From Ptiloglossa arizonensis (Eukaryota; Arthropoda; Insecta; Hymenoptera; Colletidae), in assembly GCF_051014685.1 (NCBI RefSeq), contig NW_027478875.1:124001-188000 (forward strand): DNA of 64,000 nt, read 5' to 3'. Shown piece by piece: positions 22,123-33,873 of this stretch. The position numbers and the translations under genes are program-made. A model generated the notes under the pieces. The model worked only from the letters and a program-made list of their open reading frames with translations, was not told where the DNA came from and ran no database searches. Position 1 is the stretch's first letter; the number at the start of each line of letters is the position of its first letter.

Positions 22123-25100
22123 AGCGTTTGCAGCAGCAGAAGTGCGAAAAATTTGTTGTCTTCTCTACCATTTCTTGGCTTCAAACTCCCATATCTCGCG
22201 AACGGATTGACCTAACCCAAAAATTCCTATTGCATCTGAAAGTAGAAACTCGCCCGATTACAAGGGTATGTGTATTTTTTCCCTAGGCCATTCTGGTTAA
22301 GCGTTTGGAGCAGCAGAATTGCGAAAAATTTTTTGCTTTCTCAAGCATTTCTTGGCTTCAAACTCCCATATCTCACGAACGGATTGACCTAACCCAAAAA
22401 TTCCTATTGCACCTGAAAGTAGAAACTCGCTCGATAACAACGGTATGTGTATTTTTTCCCTAGGCCATTCTGGTTAAGCGTTTGGAGCAGCAGAATTGCG
22501 ACAAATTTTTTGCCTTCTCAACCATTTCTTGGCTTCAAAGTCCCATATCTCGCGAACGGATTGACCTAACCCAAAAATTCCTATTGCATCTGAAAGTAGA
22601 AACTCGCCCGATTACAACGGTATGTGTATTTTTTCCCTAGGCCATTCTGATTAAGCGTTTGGAGCAGCAGAAGTGCGAAAAATTTGTTGTCTTCTCAACC
22701 ATTTCTTAGCTTCAAACTCCCATATCTCGCGAACGGATTGACGTAATCCAAAATTTCCTATTGCATCTGAAAGTAGAAACTCGCCCAATTTCAACGGTAT
22801 GTGTATTTTTTCCCTAGGGCATTCTGGTTAAGCGTTTGGAGCAGCAGAATTGCGAAAAATTTTTTGCCTTCTCTACCATTTCTTGGTTTCAAACTCCCAT
22901 ATCTCGCGAACGGATTGACCTAACCCAAAAATTCCTATTGCATCTGAAAGTAGAAACTCGCCCGATTACAAGGGTATGTGTATTTTTTCCCTAGGCCATT
23001 CTGGTTAAGCGTTTGGAGCAGCAGAATTGCGAAAAATTTTTTGCTTTCTCAAGCATTTCTTGGCTTCAAACTCCCATATCTCGCGAAGGGATTGACCTAA
23101 CCCAAAAATTCCTATTGCATCTGAAAGTAGAAACTCGCCCGATTACAAGGGTATGTGTATTTTTTCCCTAGGCCATTCTGGTTAAGCGTTTGGAGCAGCA
23201 GAATTGCGAAAAATTTTTTGCTTTCTCAAGCATTTCTTGGCTTCAAACTCCCATATCTCGCGAACGGATTGACCTAACCCAAAAATTCCTATTGCACCTG
23301 AAAGTAGAAACTCGCCCGATTACAACGGTATGTGTATTTTTTCCCTAGGCCATTCTGGTTAAGCGTTTGGAGCAGCAGAATTGCGAAAAATTTTTTGCTT
23401 TCTCAAGCATTTCTTGGCTTCAAACTCCCATATCTCGCGAACGGATTGACCTAACCCAAAAATTCCTATTGCACCTGAAAGTAGAAACTCGCCCGATTAC
23501 AACGGTATGTGTATTTTTTCCCTAGGCTATTCTGGTTAAGCGGTTGGAGCAGCAGAATTGCGAAAAATTTTTTGCCTTCTCTACCATTTCTTGGTTTCAA
23601 ACTCCCATATCTCGCGAACGGATTGACCTAACCCAAAAATTCCTATTGCATCTGAAAGTAGAAACTCGCCCGATTACAGCGGTATGTGTATTTTTTCCCT
23701 AGGCCATTCTGGCTAAGCATTTGGAGAATCAGAATTGCGAAAAATTTTTTGCCTTCTCAACCACATCTTGGCTTTAAACTCCCATATCTCGCGAACGGAT
23801 TGACCTAACCCAAAAATTCCTGTTGCGTCTGAAAATAGAAACTCGCCCGATTACAACGGTACGTGTACTTTTTCCCTAGCCCATTCTGGTTAAGCGTTTG
23901 GAGCAGCAGAATTGCGAAAAATTTGTTGTCTTCTCAACCATTTCTTGGCTTCAAAGTCCCATATCTCGCGAACGGATTGACCAAACCCAAAAATTCCTGC
24001 TGCGTCTGAAAGTAGAAACACGCCCGATTACAATAGTATTTGTATTTTTTCCCTAGGCCATTCTGGTTAAGCGTTTGGAGCAGCAGAATTGCAATAATTT
24101 TTTGCCTTCTCAAACATTTCTTGGCTCCAAAGTCCCATATCTCGCGAACGGATTGACCTAACCCAAAAATTCCTATTGCATCTGAAAGTAGAAACTCGCC
24201 CGATTACAGCGGTATGTGTATTTTTTCCCTAGGCCATTCTGGTTAAGCGTTTGGAGCATCAGAATTGCGAAAAATTTTTTGCCTTCTCAACCACATCTTG
24301 GCTTCAAACTCCCATATCTCGCGAACGGATTGACCTAACCCAAAAATTCCTGTTGCGTCTGAAAGTAGAAACTCGCCCGATTACAACGCTATGTGTATTT
24401 TTTCCCTAGGCCATTCTGGTTAAGCGTTTGGAGCAGCAGAATTGCGAAAAATTTTTTGCCTTCTCAACCATTTCTTGGCTTCAAAGTCCCATATCTCGCG
24501 AACGGATTGACCTAACCCAAAAATTCCTATTGCATCTGAAAGTAGAAACTCGCCCGATTACAACGGTATGTGTATTTTTTTCCTAGGCCATTCTGGTTAA
24601 GCGTTTGGAGCAGCAGAATTGCGAAAAATTTGTTGTCTTCTCAACCATTTCTTAGCTTCAAAGTCCCATACCTCGCGAACGGATTGACCAAACCCAAAAA
24701 TTCCTGCTGCGTCTGAAAGTAGAAACTCGTCCGAATACAACGGTATGTGTATTTTTTCCCAAGGCCATTCTGGTTAAGCGTTTGGAGCAGCAGAATTGCA
24801 AAAATTTTTTGCCTTCTCAACCATTTCTTGGCTCCAAAGTCCCATATCTCGCGAACGGATTGACCTAACCCAAAAATACCTATTGCATCTGAAAGTAGAA
24901 ACTCGCCCGATTACAGCGGTATGTGTATTTTTTCCCTTGGCCATTCTGGCTAAGCATTTGGAGCATCAGAATTGCGAAACATTTTTTGCCTTCTCAACCA
25001 CATCTTGGCTTCAAACTCCCATATCTCGCGAACGGATTGACCTAACCCAAAAATTACTGTTGCGTCTGAAAGTAGAAACTCGCCCGATTACAACGGTACG

Positions 25101-25483
25101 TGCACTTTTTCCCTAGCCCATTCTGGTTAAGCGTTTGGAGCAGCAGAATTGCGAAAAATTTGTTGTCTTCTCAACCATTTCTTGGCTTCAAACTCCCATA
25201 TCTCGCGAACGGATTGACCTAACCCAAAAATTCCTATTGCATCTGAAAGTAGAAACTCGCCCGATTACAACTGTTTGTGTATTTTTCCCCTAGGCCATTC
25301 TGGTTAAGCGTTTGGATCTGCAGAATTGCGAAAAATTGTATGCCTTCTCAACCATTTCTTGGCTTCAAACTCCCATATCTCGAGAACAGATTGACCTAAC
25401 CCAAAAATTCCTATTGCATCTGAAAGTAGAAACTCGCCCGATTACAACGGTATGTGTATTTTCTCCCTAGGGCATTCTGGTTA
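22123..25483 (+). repeat. Higher-order repeat, 19-mer of 3361 bp, copy 1
   Basis: Nineteen monomers starting with TTTGCAGCAGCAG. The unit includes CTCACGAACGG, the m5-m6-m7-like trimer (22477-23007), AGCGGTTGG (23540), GAGAATCAG with GGCTTTAAAC, CAATAGTATTTG, a 176-bp GCAATAATTT monomer, CCCATACCTCGCG and TCGAGAACAG. The duplication junction lies inside the last monomer, in the shared run TTGACCTAACCCAAAAATTC near 25391: upstream it is the TCGAGAACAG type, downstream it carries the TATTGCATCTG and TTTCTCCCTAGGGC of the unit start. Confidence 0.93.
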
Positions 25484-28400
25484 AGCGTTTGCAGCAGCAG
25501 AAGTGCGAAAAATTTGTTGTCTTCTCTACCATTTCTTGGCTTCAAACTCCCATATCTCGCGAACGGATTGACCTAACCCAAAAATTCCTATTGCATCTGA
25601 AAGTAGAAACTCGCCCGATTACAAGGGTATGTGTATTTTTTCCCTAGGCCATTCTGGTTAAGCGTTTGGAGCAGCAGAATTGCGAAAAATTTTTTGCTTT
25701 CTCAAGCATTTCTTGGCTTCAAACTCCCATATCTCACGAACGGATTGACCTAACCCAAAAATTCCTATTGCACCTGAAAGTAGAAACTCGCTCGATAACA
25801 ACGGTATGTGTATTTTTTCCCTAGGCCATTCTGGTTAAGCGTTTGGAGCAGCAGAATTGCGACAAATTTTTTGCCTTCTCAACCATTTCTTGGCTTCAAA
25901 GTCCCATATCTCGCGAACGGATTGACCTAACCCAAAAATTCCTATTGCATCTGAAAGTAGAAACTCGCCCGATTACAACGGTATGTGTATTTTTTCCCTA
26001 GGCCATTCTGATTAAGCGTTTGGAGCAGCAGAAGTGCGAAAAATTTGTTGTCTTCTCAACCATTTCTTAGCTTCAAACTCCCATATCTCGCGAACGGATT
26101 GACGTAATCCAAAATTTCCTATTGCATCTGAAAGTAGAAACTCGCCCAATTTCAACGGTATGTGTATTTTTTCCCTAGGGCATTCTGGTTAAGCGTTTGG
26201 AGCAGCAGAATTGCGAAAAATTTTTTGCCTTCTCTACCATTTCTTGGTTTCAAACTCCCATATCTCGCGAACGGATTGACCTAACCCAAAAATTCCTATT
26301 GCATCTGAAAGTAGAAACTCGCCCGATTACAAGGGTATGTGTATTTTTTCCCTAGGCCATTCTGGTTAAGCGTTTGGAGCAGCAGAATTGCGAAAAATTT
26401 TTTGCTTTCTCAAGCATTTCTTGGCTTCAAACTCCCATATCTCGCGAACGGATTGACCTAACCCAAAAATTCCTATTGCATCTGAAAGTAGAAACTCGCC
26501 CGATTACAAGGGTATGTGTATTTTTTCCCTAGGCCATTCTGGTTAAGCGTTTGGAGCAGCAGAATTGCGAAAAATTTTTTGCTTTCTCAAGCATTTCTTG
26601 GCTTCAAACTCCCATATCTCGCGAACGGATTGACCTAACCCAAAAATTCCTATTGCACCTGAAAGTAGAAACTCGCCCGATTACAACGGTATGTGTATTT
26701 TTTCCCTAGGCCATTCTGGTTAAGCGTTTGGAGCAGCAGAATTGCGAAAAATTTTTTGCTTTCTCAAGCATTTCTTGGCTTCAAACTCCCATATCTCGCG
26801 AACGGATTGACCTAACCCAAAAATTCCTATTGCACCTGAAAGTAGAAACTCGCCCGATTACAACGGTATGTGTATTTTTTCCCTAGGCTATTCTGGTTAA
26901 GCGGTTGGAGCAGCAGAATTGCGAAAAATTTTTTGCCTTCTCTACCATTTCTTGGTTTCAAACTCCCATATCTCGCGAACGGATTGACCTAACCCAAAAA
27001 TTCCTATTGCATCTGAAAGTAGAAACTCGCCCGATTACAGCGGTATGTGTATTTTTTCCCTAGGCCATTCTGGCTAAGCATTTGGAGAATCAGAATTGCG
27101 AAAAATTTTTTGCCTTCTCAACCACATCTTGGCTTTAAACTCCCATATCTCGCGAACGGATTGACCTAACCCAAAAATTCCTGTTGCGTCTGAAAATAGA
27201 AACTCGCCCGATTACAACGGTACGTGTACTTTTTCCCTAGCCCATTCTGGTTAAGCGTTTGGAGCAGCAGAATTGCGAAAAATTTGTTGTCTTCTCAACC
27301 ATTTCTTGGCTTCAAAGTCCCATATCTCGCGAACGGATTGACCAAACCCAAAAATTCCTGCTGTGTCTGAAAGTAGAAACACGCCCGATTACAATAGTAT
27401 TTGTATTTTTTCCCTAGGCCATTCTGGTTAAGCGTTTGGAGCAGCAGAATTGCAATAATTTTTTGCCTTCTCAAACATTTCTTGGCTCCAAAGTCCCATA
27501 TCTCGCGAACGGATTGACCTAACCCAAAAATTCCTATTGCATCTGAAAGTAGAAACTCGCCCGATTACAGCGGTATGTGTATTTTTTCCCTAGGCCATTC
27601 TGGTTAAGCGTTTGGAGCATCAGAATTGCGAAAAATTTTTTGCCTTCTCAACCACATCTTGGCTTCAAACTCCCATATCTCGCGAACGGATTGACCTAAC
27701 CCAAAAATTCCTGTTGCGTCTGAAAGTAGAAACTCGCCCGATTACAACGCTATGTGTATTTTTTCCCTAGGCCATTCTGGTTAAGCGTTTGGAGCAGCAG
27801 AATTGCGAAAAATTTTTTGCCTTCTCAACCATTTCTTGGCTTCAAAGTCCCATATCTCGCGAACGGATTGACCTAACCCAAAAATTCCTATTGCATCTGA
27901 AAGTAGAAACTCGCCCGATTACAACGGTATGTGTATTTTTTTCCTAGGCCATTCTGGTTAAGCGTTTGGAGCAGCAGAATTGCGAAAAATTTGTTGTCTT
28001 CTCAACCATTTCTTAGCTTCAAAGTCCCATACCTCGCGAACGGATTGACCAAACCCAAAAATTCCTGCTGCGTCTGAAAGTAGAAACTCGTCCGAATACA
28101 ACGGTATGTGTATTTTTTCCCAAGGCCATTCTGGTTAAGCGTTTGGAGCAGCAGAATTGCAAAAATTTTTTGCCTTCTCAACCATTTCTTGGCTCCAAAG
28201 TCCCATATCTCGCGAACGGATTGACCTAACCCAAAAATACCTATTGCATCTGAAAGTAGAAACTCGTCCGATTACAGCGGTATGTGTATTTTTTCCCTTG
28301 GCCATTCTGGCTAAGCATTTGGAGCATCAGAATTGCGAAACATTTTTTGCCTTCTCAACCACATCTTGGCTTCAAACTCCCATATCTCGCGAACGGATTG

Positions 28401-28844
28401 ACCTAACCCAAAAATTACTGTTGCGTCTGAAAGTAGAAACTCGCCCGATTACAACGGTACGTGCACTTTTTCCCTAGCCCATTCTGGTTAAGCGTTTGGA
28501 GCAGCAGAATTGCGAAAAATTTGTTGTCTTCTCAACCATTTCTTGGCTTCAAACTCCCATATCTCGCGAACGGATTGACCTAACCCAAAAATTCCTATTG
28601 CATCTGAAAGTAGAAACTCGCCCGATTACAACTGTTTGTGTATTTTTCCCCTAGGCCATTCTGGTTAAGCGTTTGGATCTGCAGAATTGCGAAAAATTGT
28701 ATGCCTTCTCAACCATTTCTTGGCTTCAAACTCCCATATCTCGAGAACAGATTGACCTAACCCAAAAATTCCTGTTGCGTCTGAAAGTAGAAACTCGCCC
28801 GATTACAACGCTATGTGTATTTTTTCCCTAGGCCATTCTGGTTA
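25484..28844 (+). repeat. Higher-order repeat, 19-mer of 3361 bp, copy 2
   Basis: Repeats the preceding 3361 bp monomer for monomer. Differences seen by eye are few: GCGAAGGGATT near 23087 against GCGAACGGATT here, CTGCTGCGTC against CTGCTGTGTC near 27361, and CTCGCCCG against CTCGTCCG near 28265. This is the largest exact-period tandem duplication in the window. Its last six monomers take part in the next, shorter duplication. Confidence 0.93.
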
Positions 28845-29021
28845 AGCGTTTGGAGCAGCAGAATTGCGAAAAATTTGTTGTCTTCTCAACCATTTCTTAG
28901 ATTCAAAGTCCCATATCTCGCGAACGGATTGACCAAACCCAAAAATTCCTGCTGCCTCTGAAAGTAGAAACTCGCCCGATTACAACGGTATGTGTATTTT
29001 TTCCCTAGGCCATTCTGGTTA
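27961..29021 (+). repeat. Higher-order repeat, 6-mer of 1061 bp, copy 1
   Basis: Six monomers: TGTTGTC with CCCATACCTCGCG, a 176-bp GGCTCCAAAG monomer with CCCTTGGCC, GCATCAG with GAAACATTTTTTG and ACCACATCTTGG, TGTTGTC with CAACTGTTTG, GGATCTGCAG with TCGAGAACAG, and ATTCAAAGTCCC with CTGCCTCTG. It overlaps the end of the 19-mer duplication, so this segment has been amplified at two scales. Confidence 0.9.
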
Positions 29022-30083
29022 AGCGTTTGGAGCAGCAGAATTGCGAAAAATTTGTTGTCTTCTCAACCATTTCTTAGCTTCAAAGTCCCATACCTCGCGA
29101 ACGGATTGACCAAACCCAAAAATTCCTGCTGCGTCTGAAAGTAGAAACTCGTCCGAATACAACGGTATGTGTATTTTTTCCCAAGGCCATTCTGGTTAAG
29201 CGTTTGGAGCAGCAGAATTGCAAAAATTTTTTGCCTTCTCAACCATTTCTTGGCTCCAAAGTCCCATATCTCGCGAACGGATTGACCTAACCCAAAAATA
29301 CCTATTGCATCTGAAAGTAGAAACTCGCCCGATTACAGCGGTATGTGTATTTTTTCCCTTGGCCATTCTGGCTAAGCATTTGGAGCATCAGAATTGCGAA
29401 ACATTTTTTGCCTTCTCAACCACATCTTGGCTTCAAACTCCCATATCTCGCGAACGGATTGACCTAACCCAAAAATTACTGTTGCGTCTGAAAGTAGAAA
29501 CTCGCCCGATTACAACGGTACGTGCACTTTTTTCCCTAGCCCATTCTGGTTAAGCGTTTGGAGCAGCAGAATTGCGAAAAATTTGTTGTCTTCTCAACCA
29601 TTTCTTGGCTTCAAACTCCCATATCTCGCGAGCGGATTGACCTAACCCAAAAATTCCTATTGCATCTGAAAGTAGAAACTCGCCCGATTACAACTGTTTG
29701 TGTATTTTTCCCCTAGGCCATTCTGGTTAAGCGTTTGGATCTGCAGAATTGCGAAAAATTGTATGCCTTCTTAACCATTTCTTGGCTTCAAACTCCCATA
29801 TCTCGAGAACAGATTGACCTAACCCAAAAATTCCTGTTGCGTCTGAAAGTAGAAACTCGCCCGATTACAACGCTATGTGTATTTTTTCCCTAGGCCATTC
29901 TGGTTAAGCGTTTGGAGCAGCAGAATTGCGAAAAATTTGTTGTCTTCTCAACCATTTCTTAGATTCAAAGTCCCATATCTCGCGAACGGATTGACCAAAC
30001 CCAAAAATTCCTGCTGCCTCTGAAAGTAGAAACTCGCCCGATTACAACGGTATGTGTATTTTTTCCCTAGGCCATTCTGGTTA
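29022..30083 (+). repeat. Higher-order repeat, 6-mer, copy 2 (1062 bp)
   Basis: Same six monomers as the preceding unit. It is one base longer because of a sixth T after GTGCAC near 29526. It also differs by GAGCGGATTG near 29630 and by CTTCTTAACC in its GGATCTGCAG monomer, both of which become markers of the following 12-mer. Confidence 0.9.
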
Positions 30084-31752
30084 AGCGTTTGGAGCAGCAG
30101 AATTGCAAAAATTTTTTGCCTTCTCAACCATTTCTTGGCTCCAAAGTCCCATATCTCGCGAACGGATTGACGTAACCCAAAAATTCCTATTGCATCCGAA
30201 AGTAGAAACTCGCCCGATTACAAGGGTATGTGTATTTTTTCCCTAGGCCATTCTGGTTAAGCGTTTGGATCTGCAGAATTGCGAAAAATTGTATGCCTTC
30301 TTAACCATTTCTTGGCTTCAAACTCCCATATCTCGAGAACAGATTGACCTAACCCAAAAATTCCTGTTGCGTCTGAAAGTAGAAACTCGCCCGATTACAA
30401 CGCTATGTGTATTTTTTCCCTAGGCCATTCTGGTTAAGCGTTTGGAGCAGCAGAATTGCGAAAAATTTGTTGTCTTCTCAACCATTTCTTAGATTCAAAG
30501 TCCCATATCTCGCGAACGGATTGACCAAACCCAAAAATTCCTGCTGCCTCTGAAAGTAGAAACTCGCCCGATTACAACGGTATGTGTATTTTTTCCCTAG
30601 GCCATTCTGGTTAAGCGTTTGGAGCAGCAGAATTGCAAAAATTTTTTGCCTTCTCAACCATTTCTTGGCTCCAAAGTCCCATATCTCGCGAACGGATTGA
30701 CGTAACCCAAAAATTCCTATTGCATCCGAAAGTAGAAACTCGCCCGATTACAAGGGTATGTGTATTTTTTCCCTAGGCCATTCTGGTTAAGCGTTTGGAG
30801 CAGCAGAATTGCGAAAAATTTTTTGCTTTCTCAAGCATTTCTTGGCTTCAAACTCCCATATCTCGCGAACGGATTGACCTAACCCAAAAATTCCTGTTGC
30901 GTCTGAAAGTAGAAACTCGCCCGATTACAACGCTATGTGTATTTTTTCCCTAGGCCATTCTGGTTAAGCGTTTGGAGCAGCAGAATTGCGAAAAATTTTT
31001 TGCCTTCTCAACCATTTCTTGGCTTCAAAGTCCCATATCTCGCGAACGGATTGACCTAACCCAAAAATTCCTATTGCATCTGAAAGTAGAAACTCGCCCG
31101 ATTACAACGGTATGTGTATTTTTTTCCTAGGCCATTCTGGTTAAGCGTTTGGAGCAGCAGAATTGCGAAAAATTTGTTGTCTTCTCAACCGTTTCTTAGC
31201 TTCAAAGTCCCATATCTCGCGAACGGATTGACCAAACCCAAAAATTCCTGCTGCGTCTGAAAGTAGAAACTCGTCCGAATACAACGGTATGTGTATTTTT
31301 TCCCAAGGCCATTCTGGTTAAGCGTTTGGAGCAGCAGAATTGCAAAAATTTTTTGCCTTCTCAACCACATCTTGGCTTCAAACTCCCATATCTCGCGAAC
31401 GGATTGACCTAACCCAAAAATTACTGTTGCGTCTGAAAGTAGAAACTCGCCCGATTACAACGGTACGTGTACTTTTTCCCTAGCCCATTCTGGTTAAGCG
31501 TTTGGAGCAGCAGAATTGCGAAAAATTTGTTGTCTTCTCAACCGTTTCTTAGCTTCAAAGTCCCATATCTCGCGAACGGATTGACCAAACCCAAAAATTC
31601 CTGCTGCGTCTGAAAGTAGAAACTCGTCCGAATACAACGGTATGTGTATTTTTTCCCTAGGCCATTCTGGTTAAGCGTTTGGAGCATCAGAATTGCGAAA
31701 AATTTTTTGCCTTCTCAACCACATCTTGGCTTCAAACTCCCATATCTCGCGA
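29632..31752 (+). repeat. Higher-order repeat, 12-mer of 2121 bp, copy 1
   Basis: The unit runs from the GAGCGG variant at 29632 to the matching one at 31753. It contains two copies of a 530-bp trimer (29730-30259 and 30260-30789), then TTTGCTTTC, AGTCCC, AACCGTTTCTTAGC, ACCACATCTTGG (176 bp), a second AACCGTTTCTTAGC monomer and a GCATCAG monomer. The junction falls inside a monomer: the 31675 monomer is GCATCAG/ACCACATC type at its start and GAGCGG/CAACTGTTTG type at its end. Confidence 0.9.
29730..30789 (+). repeat. Nested trimer (530 bp) duplicated inside the 12-mer
   Basis: Two consecutive 530-bp trimers (177 + 177 + 176). Each consists of a GGATCTGCAG/TGTATGCC monomer with TCGAGAACAG, a TGTTGTC monomer with ATTCAAAGTCCC and CTGCCTCTG, and a 176-bp GGCTCCAAAG monomer with GCATCCGAAAG. 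The copies look identical. The same doubled block is at 31851-32910, so the trimer was duplicated before the 12-mer was. Confidence 0.92.
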
Positions 31753-33873
31753 GCGGATTGACCTAACCCAAAAATTCCTATTGCATCTGAAAGTAGAAAC
31801 TCGCCCGATTACAACTGTTTGTGTATTTTTCCCCTAGGCCATTCTGGTTAAGCGTTTGGATCTGCAGAATTGCGAAAAATTGTATGCCTTCTTAACCATT
31901 TCTTGGCTTCAAACTCCCATATCTCGAGAACAGATTGACCTAACCCAAAAATTCCTGTTGCGTCTGAAAGTAGAAACTCGCCCGATTACAACGCTATGTG
32001 TATTTTTTCCCTAGGCCATTCTGGTTAAGCGTTTGGAGCAGCAGAATTGCGAAAAATTTGTTGTCTTCTCAACCATTTCTTAGATTCAAAGTCCCATATC
32101 TCGCGAACGGATTGACCAAACCCAAAAATTCCTGCTGCCTCTGAAAGTAGAAACTCGCCCGATTACAACGGTATGTGTATTTTTTCCCTAGGCCATTCTG
32201 GTTAAGCGTTTGGAGCAGCAGAATTGCAAAAATTTTTTGCCTTCTCAACCATTTCTTGGCTCCAAAGTCCCATATCTCGCGAACGGATTGACGTAACCCA
32301 AAAATTCCTATTGCATCCGAAAGTAGAAACTCGCCCGATTACAAGGGTATGTGTATTTTTTCCCTAGGCCATTCTGGTTAAGCGTTTGGATCTGCAGAAT
32401 TGCGAAAAATTGTATGCCTTCTTAACCATTTCTTGGCTTCAAACTCCCATATCTCGAGAACAGATTGACCTAACCCAAAAATTCCTGTTGCGTCTGAAAG
32501 TAGAAACTCGCCCGATTACAACGCTATGTGTATTTTTTCCCTAGGCCATTCTGGTTAAGCGTTTGGAGCAGCAGAATTGCGAAAAATTTGTTGTCTTCTC
32601 AACCATTTCTTAGATTCAAAGTCCCATATCTCGCGAACGGATTGACCAAACCCAAAAATTCCTGCTGCCTCTGAAAGTAGAAACTCGCCCGATTACAACG
32701 GTATGTGTATTTTTTCCCTAGGCCATTCTGGTTAAGCGTTTGGAGCAGCAGAATTGCAAAAATTTTTTGCCTTCTCAACCATTTCTTGGCTCCAAAGTCC
32801 CATATCTCGCGAACGGATTGACGTAACCCAAAAATTCCTATTGCATCCGAAAGTAGAAACTCGCCCGATTACAAGGGTATGTGTATTTTTTCCCTAGGCC
32901 ATTCTGGTTAAGCGTTTGGAGCAGCAGAATTGCGAAAAATTTTTTGCTTTCTCAAGCATTTCTTGGCTTCAAACTCCCATATCTCGCGAACGGATTGACC
33001 TAACCCAAAAATTCCTGTTGCGTCTGAAAGTAGAAACTCGCCCGATTACAACGCTATGTGTATTTTTTCCCTAGGCCATTCTGGTTAAGCGTTTGGAGCA
33101 GCAGAATTGCGAAAAATTTTTTGCCTTCTCAACCATTTCTTGGCTTCAAAGTCCCATATCTCGCGAACGGATTGACCTAACCCAAAAATTCCTATTGCAT
33201 CTGAAAGTAGAAACTCGCCCGATTACAACGGTATGTGTATTTTTTTCCTAGGCCATTCTGGTTAAGCGTTTGGAGCAGCAGAATTGCGAAAAATTTGTTG
33301 TCTTCTCAACCGTTTCTTAGCTTCAAAGTCCCATATCTCGCGAACGGATTGACCAAACCCAAAAATTCCTGCTGCGTCTGAAAGTAGAAACTCGTCCGAA
33401 TACAACGGTATGTGTATTTTTTCCCAAGGCCATTCTGGTTAAGCGTTTGGAGCAGCAGAATTGCAAAAATTTTTTGCCTTCTCAACCACATCTTGGCTTC
33501 AAACTCCCATATCTCGCGAACGGATTGACCTAACCCAAAAATTACTGTTGCGTCTGAAAGTAGAAACTCGCCCGATTACAACGGTACGTGTACTTTTTCC
33601 CTAGCCCATTCTGGTTAAGCGTTTGGAGCAGCAGAATTGCGAAAAATTTGTTGTCTTCTCAACCGTTTCTTAGCTTCAAAGTCCCATATCTCGCGAACGG
33701 ATTGACCAAACCCAAAAATTCCTGCTGCGTCTGAAAGTAGAAACTCGTCCGAATACAACGGTATGTGTATTTTTTCCCTAGGCCATTCTGGTTAAGCGTT
33801 TGGAGCATCAGAATTGCGAAAAATTTTTTGCCTTCTCAACCACATCTTGGCTTCAAACTCCCATATCTCGCGA
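31753..33873 (+). repeat. Higher-order repeat, 12-mer of 2121 bp, copy 2
   Basis: Monomer-for-monomer repeat of the previous 2121 bp, including the doubled trimer (31851-32380 and 32381-32910). The match ends at 33873, where the sequence has GAACGG instead of GAGCGG and continues into a CCTGTTGCGTCTG monomer. Confidence 0.9.

Noticed and set aside
31185..31370. Minus-strand open frames of about 61-80 codons (7075, 31185, 33306, 35074, 40027, 42149, 49113, 49983, 61026)
   Set aside because: They recur with the HOR period and read through two satellite monomers on the opposite strand. Their repetition reflects duplication of DNA, not conservation of a protein.
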